Counted from the first letter of the stretch, positions 22,601 through 29,882 are shown. The stretch is DNA of 38,897 nt from Symbiobacterium sp. (GCA_020725405.1 DYFB01000024.1:1-38897), one strand, 5' to 3'. The notes: a model not told the origin generated them from the letters alone. Program-made: numbers and translations.

Positions 22601-23054
22601 TCCGGCCGGCGCGGGCCCACCGGCGGAGGGCGGCGTCCGGGACTTCACCGCCGGGGAGAAGATGCTCCACGAGTACGATATCCTGGGGTTCTCGCCGGAG
22701 AGCCACCTCCTGGCCTACCTCCGCCCGCGTCTCGAGCGCTCGGGCTTCCTGTCATCGGCCGACCTGGGGAGGGCCCCCGCGGGGCGGCGGGTGAGGGTCG
22801 CCGGGCTCACCGTCCGGCCGCACCGCCCACCCACGAGAAGCGGGAGGACGGTCGTCTTCCTTTCCCTGGAGGACGAGAAGGGACTCATCGACGTGACCGT
22901 CTTCGACCGGGTCTACCAGCGGTACGGCCGACTCCTCTTCGCCGACCCATCCCCGCCGCTCGCGGTGGAGGGAACGGTCGAGCGGCGCGGGAGGGCGGTC
23001 ACTGTCGTCGCCCGCCGTATCGAGACCCTGGCCGCGGCCCTCGATCCGCCCTGA
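19638..23054 (+). CDS. dnaE2: Error-prone DNA polymerase III alpha subunit DnaE2
   Basis: A 1138-residue C-family polymerase for translesion synthesis after DNA damage. Order: PHP domain (HLHFHSPFSFLDG at 8-20, LTDHDN), palm with GRGSAADSAVAYCLG, the catalytic pair Asp410/Asp412 in KPDIDIDFD, the third Asp617 in IKLDLLSLRTL, fingers (FQLESPAQRALQ, LIRPGPI, LFQEQVIEIA), HhH region, and a C-terminal OB domain (about 1045-1130). Short overall size and lack of a C-terminal tau-binding part fit DnaE2 rather than DnaE1. A ~52-residue Gly/Ala/Trp repeat insert (about 436-487) lies soon after the catalytic pair, and a 9-residue duplication near residue 95. GTG at 19638 overlaps the DUF6504 gene. Confidence 0.95.
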   Translation: MSTIEFAHLHFHSPFSFLDGAARLEEALPMAADKGLRALALTDHDNVSGAVLFQRLALEAGVKPIQGAEVTLEGGRHLTLLARGPEGYATLCCLLTRAHLGPLLTRAHLGSPRRRPVLTWADLEDVVGRGGGVAGGRTGCSGPGLIALSGCRRGEIPSLLLAGRMAEAHRAAARYLDLFGRDGFALEVQREFLPGGSRLEAGLVELTRKLGLRLVATNNVHYVCKEDFWVHDLLTCARTLTTVEDVHPERRLNAENYLKSPAAMTRLFADLPEAVRGAVEIAESCSPALVPGRRLHPAFPLPSGETSSAAFLRKMTLAGATRRYGRVSRRVRERLETELDVICRLGYEDYFLLVWDLCLYARRRGIRFAGRGSAADSAVAYCLGITNVDAVGRGLLFERFMSLERGEKPDIDIDFDARYRDEVAAYVTARYGGETGRAWGGAGGAAAGGPAAGGDAVWGGAGGAAAGGPAAGGGAAWAGTGGAAAVGPRVASVCTYNTFHARSAVRDLGKALGLPPADLDRLARHLPYAGGADIPSLLESLPELRDSGLPFWKFERLFAAAAKVAGFPRHLGTHLGGLVVCREPLTTVTPLQWAAKGVVVCQFDKEYVEDLGLIKLDLLSLRTLSAVNQAATELGDGFDYDAIPPADPATMAMIRRGETVGVFQLESPAQRALQARLGVTSYEDLVASVALIRPGPIRGNMVEPFLARRRGFEPVTYLHPALEPILKKTYGVVLFQEQVIEIAVAVAGFSPGEADRLRRVMTHHRRGPEMEDIGRLFVTRAVERGVDEETARRIFAGMEGYASYGFCEAHAAAFADTAYRTAYLARHHPAEFFAALFSQQPMGYYPPGTLCVEAARRGVRVLPPDVNLSGACYLVEKVEGAGGAGSLEGGEARARTKGVRVSLRQVKGMQRRALEAILGEREERGPFSSLWDFCRRCCPPVPRDVVEALILCGAFDSLDPNRRRLLWELPGALSTARGGPGLLEEGADPAGAGPPAEGGVRDFTAGEKMLHEYDILGFSPESHLLAYLRPRLERSGFLSSADLGRAPAGRRVRVAGLTVRPHRPPTRSGRTVVFLSLEDEKGLIDVTVFDRVYQRYGRLLFADPSPPLAVEGTVERRGRAVTVVARRIETLAAALDPP
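19917..19970 (+). repeat. 27 bp in-frame duplication in dnaE2
   Basis: Copies at 19917-19943 and 19944-19970 are nearly identical and encode LLTRAHLGP/LLTRAHLGS, duplicating a 9-residue piece of the PHP domain region. Confidence 0.9.
20951..21098 (+). repeat. 57 bp in-frame tandem repeat inside dnaE2
   Basis: Copies start at 20951, 21008 and 21065 (third partial). The period is 57 bp, or 19 residues ([16 protein letters not shown] type). It makes a Gly/Ala linker in the polymerase palm/fingers region without shifting the frame. Confidence 0.95.
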
Positions 23055-23080
23055 GGGGGGGCGGAGGGGTCTGACCGGTC

Positions 23081-23470
23081 CTATTCGTCCCGGCGCTCGA
23101 AGGTTCCGCAGTTGGTGTCCTGGCACTCGTCGGCGCCCTGGCCGGTCACCTTTATCTCGTCGGCCTCGCAGAGGTCCCCGTCACGCCAGTACCGGCACGA
23201 CTCGACGATGCAGGTCACGGTCGGGGTGAGATCGCGACCCGACACGAAGGGCTCTCTCACCAGGCCCGTCCAGTTGACGTTGTCGAGCGAGCCGAGCAGG
23301 CTCGAGACCCCGCGACGGTCGTAGAAGGTCTTGCACTCAGTGTGCTCGGGCTGCTCGGCCATTCGCCCCTCCTCCTCGTGGAGAATGTCGATGTTGGCGG
23401 CTCCGCAGAGGTTCCCCGGGAGCCAGTGGGTGCAGGTGTCGACCTCGCAGGTGACGACTGGTCCGGACAA
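23081..23470 (-). CDS. Protein with two DUF1540 cysteine domains
   Basis: A 129-residue protein with two similar cysteine modules: VVTCEVDTCTHWLPGNLCGA...TECKTF (6-49) and TVTCIVESCRYWRDGDLCEA...TNCGTF (about 84-124). Each has four cysteines in the DUF1540 spacing (C-x4-C-x7-8-C ... C), suggesting metal or structural binding. DUF1540 proteins are common in spore-forming Firmicutes and their function is not known. The frame is open much further up, but TTG at 23470 with a GGGGGGT site about 9 nt upstream begins at the first module. It converges on dnaE2 with 26 bp between stops. Confidence 0.8.
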   Translation of the reverse strand: MSGPVVTCEVDTCTHWLPGNLCGAANIDILHEEEGRMAEQPEHTECKTFYDRRGVSSLLGSLDNVNWTGLVREPFVSGRDLTPTVTCIVESCRYWRDGDLCEADEIKVTGQGADECQDTNCGTFERRDE

Positions 23471-23572
23471 GCGGCCTACCCCCCGTGGAACGTAGTGGCG
23501 CGGGACCGCGGCTCGGCGGGTCCCGCTCGCCGCTATAGGGTTTGGTGGGAGGGCCTGAGTTATCCCGACGCA

Positions 23573-23640
23573 GGGCCCGGGCAGGTCGCAGGGAGCCGCC
23601 CGGGCCCGGGTAGGTCCGAGGGAGCCGCCCGGGCCCGGGA
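23573..23640. repeat. 29 bp intergenic tandem repeat
   Basis: Copies start at 23573 and 23602, with a partial third at 23631. They lie between the DUF1540 gene start and the YdjM-type gene end and have no coding role on either strand that I can support. Confidence 0.85.
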
Positions 23641-23655
23641 GCGGGGCGCGGGTCG

Positions 23656-24378
23656 TCAGAGGGCGTGGATGGTCTCGCGCATCTTCACCGTGACGTAGAG
23701 GCAGATGGGGAAGAAAACGAGGATGAACGCGGCGTAGTGGGCTATGTCGAAGACGAACCCGCTCAGGAAGAAGGCGAGGGCTCCGTAGACGACCAGGAAG
23801 GCCCACTGGAGACGGGTGAAGAGCTTAAGACGCCCGAGGAAACCGAGGCTGGTCCCCGTCCGCTTCGCCGCGGCGGCGAGGAAGAGGTAGTAGAGGCCGA
23901 AGGCCAGGTAGTCGGCTGCGCCGAGAAGGTTAGTCACGACGTGGGGGGCCTTGAGCCAACGCCAGAGGTGGATGTCGGCCACGCCGAACTGGCCGAGGGG
24001 CCAGAAGGCCTGGATGCCGCCGAACCAGACGAGGATGTCGAGGAGCATATGCGAGAGGATGCCCCCGCCCAGGCCGAGAGCGAAGCCCTTCAGGTAGTCG
24101 CTCGCCCGACTCCGGGCGACGAGCCAGATGACCGTCACCACCAGCACGGTCGTGAAAAAGCTGTGGGTGAACGTCCGGTGCATCTTGAGAGCCAGAGATG
24201 AGTTCACCAGGAACAGGGGGCCCAGAAGGAAAAAATCCACGTCCGGGATAAGGGCTCCCAGGACGAGCCCGAACTTGAGGCCCCGCGACCTCTCCTGACC
24301 GGCCGGCGCGTCCGGCGTCTTAACCCAGTACTTGGCCATGTAGGCCCCGGCCAGCCCGTGAAAACCGGCTTGCGCCAA
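23656..24378 (-). CDS. YdjM-type membrane-bound metal-dependent hydrolase
   Basis: A 240-residue polytopic membrane protein of the YdjM superfamily (PF04307). Conserved polar residues sit among the helices: Asp46 and Asp48 (ALIPDVDFFLLG), His67 and His72 (MHRTFTHSFF), and His110 with Asp114 (LSHMLLDIL). These are the presumed metal ligands. Three further helices fill the C-terminal half. The start is TTG at 24378 with GGAGGGG about 8 nt upstream. Substrate unknown. E. coli ydjM is LexA-regulated, but I see no LexA box here. Confidence 0.85.
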   Translation of the reverse strand: MAQAGFHGLAGAYMAKYWVKTPDAPAGQERSRGLKFGLVLGALIPDVDFFLLGPLFLVNSSLALKMHRTFTHSFFTTVLVVTVIWLVARSRASDYLKGFALGLGGGILSHMLLDILVWFGGIQAFWPLGQFGVADIHLWRWLKAPHVVTNLLGAADYLAFGLYYLFLAAAAKRTGTSLGFLGRLKLFTRLQWAFLVVYGALAFFLSGFVFDIAHYAAFILVFFPICLYVTVKMRETIHAL

Positions 24379-24463
24379 TGCGACCCCTCCTCGCTTTACA
24401 CGCGAATACTTCAGAATTCGAGGTCCGGCCGTCCCTTCCTCCGGGCGGGAGTCGGTGAGGGGT

Positions 24464-24550
24464 ATGGTTTGCCGGATAGTGAAGGAATACCCAGAACAAC
24501 GTAGAACGCAAGGCGGTGAGGCGGCTGAATCTGAGCTAACCCGCTATTAA
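24464..24550 (+). CDS. Possible 28-residue micro-ORF upstream of the MBL gene
   Basis: ATG at 24464, preceded by GTGAGGGGT, opens a 28-codon frame ending in TAA at 24548-24550. Base content is clearly lower in GC (about half) than the surroundings. The product is charged with no obvious domain. It could be a leader peptide or chance. A near-palindrome CCGC-t-ATTAAT-c-GCGG at 24541-24556 overlaps its end and could be an operator for the next gene. Confidence 0.25.
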   Translation: MVCRIVKEYPEQRRTQGGEAAESELTRY

Positions 24551-24620
24551 TCGCGGAAACTGGTACCGGCGGTTGCGGAGCGTCTTGCCTTGTGGTCGCC
24601 CTCCTTCGCGGAGGGCATCA

Positions 24621-25580
24621 TTGTCGAAACTCACCGCGGTCTGGCTTCTGGTCCTGCTGGTCCTGGCCCTGGGTTGGGCGGCCGGGGCCTGCCGGCCGGC
24701 GCCTGGGGATGAGGGGCCGCCCCCGGCCGATGGAGGCCAGGACGGCGGAACCGCTCCGGAGTCGCTCTCGTTCGAGGAGCTCCTGGCGGCTCCGGCCGCG
24801 GACGAACTGCCGGGCCGTCTGGTCGTCTATTTCCTTGACGCCGGACAGGCCGACGCCAGCGTCATCCGGACCCCCGGCGGGCGGATCGTCGTCATCGACA
24901 CCGGCGAGGGGCCCGAGCCGCTGGTAGGGTTCCTTGAGGCCAAGGGTGTAGAGCGGGTGGACGTGCTCGTCCTGAGCCACCCTCACGCCGACCATATCGG
25001 CGGGGCCCCGGCTGTCCTGGACGAGTTCGAGGTCGGCCTCGTCGTGGACAGCGGCTTCGCGCATACGACCCAGCTCTACAGGCGGGTCTTGACCAGAATC
25101 ATCGAGCTCCGGGACGCCGGGCGGATCCAGTGGGTGGCCGGGCGGGCCGGCGGGGTCATCGAGTGCGATCCCGAGATCACCGTTGAGATTCTCCACCCTG
25201 ACGAACCTCTGGGCGCAAGCGTCAACGAGGCCTCGGTGGTGGTCCGCGTGACCTTCGGGTCCTTCTCGGTCCTCTTCACCGGGGACATCGGCCACGAGAG
25301 CGAGAGGGCCATCCTGGTCCGCGGGAGACCGGTGGACTCGACGGTCCTCAAGGTGGCCCACCACGGGAGCGCCGGTTCGAGCGGCGAGGGGTTCCTGCGG
25401 GCCGCCGGCCCGACCGTGGCCGTCATCCAGGTGGGAGCGGGCAACCGTTACGGGCACCCGAGCCCGGAAGTTGTCGGCCGTCTCGAGGCCATGGGGGTGG
25501 AGGTCTATACCACGGCCCGCGACGGGACGGTCATCGTCCACAGCGACGGGAAGACCTTCACCGTCCTCGTCGGGCCGTAG
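24621..25580 (+). CDS. ComEC-like metallo-beta-lactamase-fold lipoprotein
   Basis: A 319-residue secreted hydrolase related to the C-terminal MBL domain of the DNA-uptake protein ComEC, but free of the membrane channel part. Signal peptide with lipobox WAAGAC (Cys24), then a Pro/Gly-rich linker, then the MBL core: VYFLDAGQADASVI, IDTGEG, the metal motif SHPHADHIGG (His120, His122, Asp124, His125), LFTGDIGHES, and a VAHHGSAGSSG motif typical of ComEC-type domains. TTG at 24621 with GGAGGG 5 nt upstream starts the signal peptide. A longer TTG start at 24573 would hide the signal. Probably a nuclease or phosphodiesterase at the cell surface. Confidence 0.9.
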   Translation: MSKLTAVWLLVLLVLALGWAAGACRPAPGDEGPPPADGGQDGGTAPESLSFEELLAAPAADELPGRLVVYFLDAGQADASVIRTPGGRIVVIDTGEGPEPLVGFLEAKGVERVDVLVLSHPHADHIGGAPAVLDEFEVGLVVDSGFAHTTQLYRRVLTRIIELRDAGRIQWVAGRAGGVIECDPEITVEILHPDEPLGASVNEASVVVRVTFGSFSVLFTGDIGHESERAILVRGRPVDSTVLKVAHHGSAGSSGEGFLRAAGPTVAVIQVGAGNRYGHPSPEVVGRLEAMGVEVYTTARDGTVIVHSDGKTFTVLVGP

Positions 25581-25601
25581 AGGCCGGAGGGAGGGGCGGC
25601 C

Positions 25602-25850
25602 GTGACGGAGTTCCCGGCGGTCATCGACCGCTTCGAGGGCGACTTCGCCGTCCTCTTGCCGGACGTTGAGGCGGCCGAGGGACCCGGGCCGTGGCTGAGC
25701 CTGATCTGGCCGCGGTCGCTCCTACCGGCTGGAGCCGGGGAAGGGTCACACGTCGTGGTGACGTGCCGGCTCGACCCGGAGGCTACGGAGAAGGCCCGGC
25801 GCCGGGTGGAGCAGCTCCTCCGGGAGCTTCAGCGCCTCTCCCGGGGTTGA
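25602..25850 (+). CDS. DUF3006 family protein
   Basis: An 82-residue soluble protein. The opening AVIDRFEGDFAVLL is the DUF3006 hallmark; a C-terminal Arg-rich helix (RRRVEQLLRELQRL) follows. DUF3006 genes commonly sit directly after ComEC-like MBL genes, as here, with 21 bp between. GTG at 25602 follows GGAGGGAGGGG. Function unknown; the pairing suggests a shared role with the MBL lipoprotein. Confidence 0.85.
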   Translation: MTEFPAVIDRFEGDFAVLLPDVEAAEGPGPWLSLIWPRSLLPAGAGEGSHVVVTCRLDPEATEKARRRVEQLLRELQRLSRG

Positions 25851-25934
25851 CTGCGGCGGGGTTATCGACTCCGGGTCCGGTCGGGGCGCTAAAGGCGCGA
25901 CGACCGGTTGGCCGGTCAGGGAGGGCGGCTAGGC

Positions 25935-27245
25935 ATGGACGCAAGGCGTCGACGTAGGAAAGCGGCGAGGCTTCTCCTTCTTCTCTTCCTATACTCCTGC
26001 GGGTTGGTCCTCACCGCCCTCGGGCTGGCGACGGCGGGGTGCCGCTTCGTTCCGGAGGCTCCCATAACCAGCCCGGTGACGGTGACCTTCTGGCACAGCC
26101 AGCGTGGGCCGGCCGCCGAGCTTCTCGCCGAGATGGCCGCCGAGTTCTCGGCCGCCAACCCGAACATCACCGTCGTGCCCGTCTACCGGGGTGAGCCCGC
26201 CCAGTTGGTCGCGGAGCTCAGGGATGGGTCGGCCCCGGGCGGGGCGCCCGTCCTGGCCGAGGTCCCGGAGACGGCTCTGGCGTCCCTGCGGGTGGCGGGG
26301 CTCCTCAGGCCCCTGCAGGGGTTCATCATGGGCCGCCAGTACGGTCTCAGCCTGACCGACCTCGAAGACTTCTGGCCGTGTTTCGTGGAGTCGAACACGG
26401 CGGGAAAGCAGGTCTGGGGCCTACCCTTCAGCCACCGGGTATACGCCCTTATCTACGACCCCGCACTGGTGGGTAGTCCGCCCACCACCTGGGCCGAGCT
26501 CACCGAGGCCGCCGCGGCCCTGACCCGCCGGGTCGCCGACCCGGCCCAATCGACGTTCGGCCTGGCCTTCCGGGCCGACGCCAACCTGTTCTACCTTTTC
26601 CTCCACCAGAACGGGGGCCGCATCGCCGCCGGCGACCCGCCCCGGTGCGTCATGAACTCACCGGAGGGGGTGGCCGCCCTCGATTACCTCTTCGAGCTCG
26701 CCTGCCTGCGCCGGTGCGTGCTCCTCACGGTGAGCCAACCCCTCCCCGCCGTCTCCGAGGGTCGGGCGGCCATGGCCATAGGGGCCCCGCGCTGGCCCGT
26801 GAACGGTCAGGACGGGGGGCGCCCCCTGGCCATCGCTCCGCTCCCGGAGGGCGTGACCCGGGCCACTTTGAGCCCGGGAAGCAGTCTGGTCATCCTGCGG
26901 GGACCGGACCCGGTCCTCGAGGAGGCGGCCTGGCGGTTCATTCAGTGGCTGACCAACCCGGGCAACGCCGCGCGGTGGGCGGCCGGGACTGGTGATGTCC
27001 CCATCCGCCGCTCGGTCTTGGGGAACCCGGTATGGCTCTACGGGCCCGGGCTCGACCCGGGCTGGCGGGCCGTCGTGGCCCAGATGGAGTACGCGGTGGT
27101 CACCCCCGGCGTGTCGGGGTGGGAGGAGGTCCACCAGAACCTGTCGAGCACCGTCTCCACCTACCTCCTCGGGCGGACCAACTCGGCCCAGAGCGTGCTC
27201 GACCGGCTGTCCGAGGCGGCCAACCGGGCCCTGTCGGCTCCCTAG
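25935..27245 (+). CDS. Sugar-type ABC substrate-binding lipoprotein, UgpB-like
   Basis: A 436-residue family-1 solute-binding protein. Basic lead, hydrophobic segment and lipobox LATAGC with Cys36. Then the UgpB/MalE-like pattern: VTVTFWHSQRGPAAELLAEM, ANPNITVVPVYRGE, a WGLPFSHRVYALIYDPAL block, TWAELTEAAAALT, FLHQNGGRIA, AAWRFIQWLTNP and a C-terminal helix. Likely binds sugars or glycerol phosphates (family inference). No permease or ATPase gene is adjacent, so it is an orphan binding protein. ATG at 25935 follows GGGAGGGCGG. Confidence 0.9.
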   Translation: MDARRRRRKAARLLLLLFLYSCGLVLTALGLATAGCRFVPEAPITSPVTVTFWHSQRGPAAELLAEMAAEFSAANPNITVVPVYRGEPAQLVAELRDGSAPGGAPVLAEVPETALASLRVAGLLRPLQGFIMGRQYGLSLTDLEDFWPCFVESNTAGKQVWGLPFSHRVYALIYDPALVGSPPTTWAELTEAAAALTRRVADPAQSTFGLAFRADANLFYLFLHQNGGRIAAGDPPRCVMNSPEGVAALDYLFELACLRRCVLLTVSQPLPAVSEGRAAMAIGAPRWPVNGQDGGRPLAIAPLPEGVTRATLSPGSSLVILRGPDPVLEEAAWRFIQWLTNPGNAARWAAGTGDVPIRRSVLGNPVWLYGPGLDPGWRAVVAQMEYAVVTPGVSGWEEVHQNLSSTVSTYLLGRTNSAQSVLDRLSEAANRALSAP

Positions 27246-27406
27246 GGAGGATTGGATCGGGTCCCGGCCCCAAGGGGGGCTGGGTCGCGCCACCACGACG
27301 CGAGACGCAAGTGGAAGGAGTCGGCCGCGAGGCAAGCTAGGAGTAACGGCCGGCTTCGGCGAATGAACACGGCCGGGGAAAGCGTGTCCTTGACGGAGGA
27401 AACTAC

Positions 27407-28258
27407 TTGCTCATACTCCTAACAAATGACGACGGAATTCACGCTGAAGGCCTGGCCGCCCTCTACGACCGGCTGGCGGGAACGCACGAGGTCTACGTGG
27501 TCGCCCCCGACCGCGAACGGAGCGGCAGCGCGCACGCCATAACCGTCTTCCAGCCTCTCATGGTCCACCGGACCCGGGTCGGCGGCCTACCCCTCCCCCC
27601 GTGGCAGAGGAGCGGCCGGTTCCCGGGGCCGGGTCCCGGCCCGGACCGGGAGGCCTGGGCGGTCGTCGGGACACCGGCCGACTGCGTCAAGCTCGCCGTG
27701 GCCAGCCTGCTTCCCCGTCGCCCGGACCTTGTGATTTCCGGCATCAACCGCGGCCCCAACCTCGGCACCGACGTCTTCTACTCGGGCACGGTCTCCGCGG
27801 CCATCGAGGCCGCCATTCTCGGCTTCCCGGCGATCGCCGTCTCCCTGGCCGCGTTCAAGGACCTCGACTACTCGTTCGCGGCGAGGTTCACCGACTACCT
27901 GGCCGGTCGGGTCCTGGAGCGTGGGCTCCCGCCGAACACGCTCATCAACGTCAACGTCCCGGCCACGGTGGGCGAGGCGGTGGCCGGGGTCCGGGTGACG
28001 AGGCTGAGCGGGCACAAGTGGCACGACACGTTCGAGGAGCGGGTCGACCCGCGCGGCCACTCGTACTTCTGGCTGGTCGGCGAACCGCTCAAGACCGAGG
28101 CCGAGCCGGGGACGGACCTCGCGGCCATAAGGGACAACTGCGTGTCGGTGACACCCGTCCACCTCGACCTGACCCATCACAGCCTGATGGCCGAGGTGGC
28201 AGGCTGGGGGCTGGACCTTGTCGAAGTGGACGGACAAGACGGACCCGGAGGTGCATGA
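27407..28258 (+). CDS. surE: 5'/3'-nucleotidase SurE
   Basis: A 283-residue cytoplasmic metal-dependent phosphatase acting on nucleoside monophosphates, often in survival or damage conditions. Motifs: ILLTNDDGI with Asp8/Asp9, VVAPDRERSGSAHAIT (Ser/Asn metal region), VVGTPADCVK, ISGINRGPNLGTDVFYSGTVSAAIEA, and a C-terminal VSVTPVHLDLTHH. Length is a little above the usual 250 because of a Pro/Gly-rich insert at about 60-82. TTG at 27407 follows GGAGGAAA at 5 nt. The stop overlaps the next start (ATGATG), suggesting co-translation with the DUF47 gene. Confidence 0.95.
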   Translation: MLILLTNDDGIHAEGLAALYDRLAGTHEVYVVAPDRERSGSAHAITVFQPLMVHRTRVGGLPLPPWQRSGRFPGPGPGPDREAWAVVGTPADCVKLAVASLLPRRPDLVISGINRGPNLGTDVFYSGTVSAAIEAAILGFPAIAVSLAAFKDLDYSFAARFTDYLAGRVLERGLPPNTLINVNVPATVGEAVAGVRVTRLSGHKWHDTFEERVDPRGHSYFWLVGEPLKTEAEPGTDLAAIRDNCVSVTPVHLDLTHHSLMAEVAGWGLDLVEVDGQDGPGGA

Positions 28259-28881
28259 TGGTTTTCAGACTCTCTCCGCGGGAAGAGAAGTTCTTCACCC
28301 TGCTTCAGGATGCGGCCAGGAACATCGTCACGGGAGCTACTCTCCTCCACCAGATTCTCGTCGAGTGGGAGGACGTCCCCGCGAAGGTCGAGGAGATCAA
28401 GCGGGTGGAGGACCGGGGCGACGATATCACCCACGAGATAGTGAAGCTCCTCAACGCCACGTTCGTCACCCCGCTGGACCGCGAGGACATCCTGACCATG
28501 GCCTCCCGCCTCGACGACGTCATCGACCGCATCGACGCGGCGGCGGCCCGGCTCCTCCTTTTCCGAATCAAGGCCCCGACCGAGCACGCCCGGACCCTCT
28601 CCCGCGTGCTGTGCCTGACGTGCGAACAGGTTTCCGAGGCCCTGGTGCACTTCCAGCGGCGGCGGTTCGCTGAGGTCGCCCAGGCTTGCGTGGAGATCAA
28701 CCGGCTTGAGAACGAGGGCGACGAGGCCTTGCGGCAGGCTCTGGAGGAGCTCTACGACGGTCGCTTTGAGGCCCTCGAGGTGATGAAGTGGAAGGAGATC
28801 TACGAGACCCTCGAGGAAGCCATCGACCGCTGCGAGGACGTTTCCGACGTGTTGGAGACCGTGACCCTCAAGAACGCCTAG
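28258..28881 (+). CDS. DUF47 / PhoU-like protein
   Basis: A 207-residue, all-helical protein of the DUF47 (TIGR00153, PhoU-like) family, which usually sits next to Pit-type phosphate transporters and is thought to regulate them. Pattern: LSPREEKFFTLLQDAARNIV, VEEIKRVEDRGDDITHEIVKLLNATFVTPLDREDI, LASRLDDVIDRIDAAA-like and a C-terminal KWKEIYETLEEAIDRCEDVSDVLE. The E/DxxxD motifs for metal binding are present. Two adjacent ATGs exist (28255, 28258); the second has a GGAGGT 5 nt away. Pit begins 12 bp after its stop. Confidence 0.93.
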   Translation: MVFRLSPREEKFFTLLQDAARNIVTGATLLHQILVEWEDVPAKVEEIKRVEDRGDDITHEIVKLLNATFVTPLDREDILTMASRLDDVIDRIDAAAARLLLFRIKAPTEHARTLSRVLCLTCEQVSEALVHFQRRRFAEVAQACVEINRLENEGDEALRQALEELYDGRFEALEVMKWKEIYETLEEAIDRCEDVSDVLETVTLKNA

Positions 28882-28892
28882 GGGAGGACCCA

Positions 28893-29882
28893 ATGTCGCC
28901 TCTCGTCTACATCCTGGTTATCGTTTTCCTGGCCTGGCTCTACGACTTCTACAACGGCATGAACGATGCCGCCAACGCCATCGCCACGACGATCTCGACC
29001 CGGGCCCTGACTCCCGGCCAGGCCATCATGCTGGCCTGGTTCTTCAACATCCTGGGGGCCTTTCTCACGACCCGGGTGGCGGCGACGGTGGGGAAGGGCA
29101 TCGTCGACCCGGTGACGGTCGAGCAGAGCGTGTGGGTCGCCGCCCTCATCGGCGCCATCCTCTGGAGCGCGTTCTGCACCCACCGCGGCATCCCGATAAG
29201 CATCACCCACTCGCTCATCGGGGGCATCATCGGGGCGGCGGTCCTGAGCTCGGGCCTGGCCGTCCTGAAGTGGGCCGGCATCCGGAAGGTCCTCATCGCT
29301 CTCGTCCTGTCGCCTCTGGTCGGCTTCATCCTGGCCTATGTCCTCATGCTCGCCGTCCTCTGGACGTTCCGCTGGATCCACCCCTCCAAGGCCAACCGGG
29401 TCTTCCGGCTCGGCCAGATCGCCAGCGCCTCGTTCATGGCCCTGGCCCACGGGTCCAACGACACCCAGAACGCCATGGGGATGATCACGGCGGCCCTTCT
29501 CGCGTCCGGTTATCTCAGCCAGTTCACCGTCCCCTTCTGGGTCACCTTCGGCTCGGCCTTCTTCATGGGACTCGGGACGGCCGTGGGAGGGTGGAAGGTC
29601 ATCCGGACCCTCGGGATGCGCATGGTCAAGATCGACCCGTCGCAGGGCTTCACCGCCGAGACCTCCGGGGCCGCGGCCATCATCGGGGCCACGCTCCTGG
29701 GCGCTCCCATCAGCACGACCCACGTCATCTCCACGGCGGTCATGGGCGTCGGGGCGACCCGCCGTCTGTCCGCGGTCAGATGGGGGATAGCCCGGGACAT
29801 CGTCATCACCTGGATCCTGACCATCCCCGGAGCGGCCATCTTCGCCGGGGCGGCCTGGTTTGTCGTCAGGGGGCTGTTCTGA
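28893..29882 (+). CDS. pit: Pit-type inorganic phosphate transporter
   Basis: A 329-residue polytopic membrane protein of the PiT family (proton- or sodium-coupled phosphate uptake). The duplicated family signature is present: YDFYNGMNDAANAIATTIST near the N-terminus and ALAHGSNDTQNAMGMITAAL in the second half. Each half also has the ITHSLIGG or ISTTHVISTAVMGVG helix. About ten helices. ATG at 28893 follows GGGGAGGACC. It forms an operon with the DUF47 protein, a well-known pairing. Confidence 0.95.
   Translation: MSPLVYILVIVFLAWLYDFYNGMNDAANAIATTISTRALTPGQAIMLAWFFNILGAFLTTRVAATVGKGIVDPVTVEQSVWVAALIGAILWSAFCTHRGIPISITHSLIGGIIGAAVLSSGLAVLKWAGIRKVLIALVLSPLVGFILAYVLMLAVLWTFRWIHPSKANRVFRLGQIASASFMALAHGSNDTQNAMGMITAALLASGYLSQFTVPFWVTFGSAFFMGLGTAVGGWKVIRTLGMRMVKIDPSQGFTAETSGAAAIIGATLLGAPISTTHVISTAVMGVGATRRLSAVRWGIARDIVITWILTIPGAAIFAGAAWFVVRGLF

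Noticed and set aside
20253-22706. 817-residue open frame antisense to dnaE2
   Set aside because: It is Pro/Gly/Arg/Glu-rich without any domain and mirrors the real polymerase frame. Long antisense frames are expected at this GC content.
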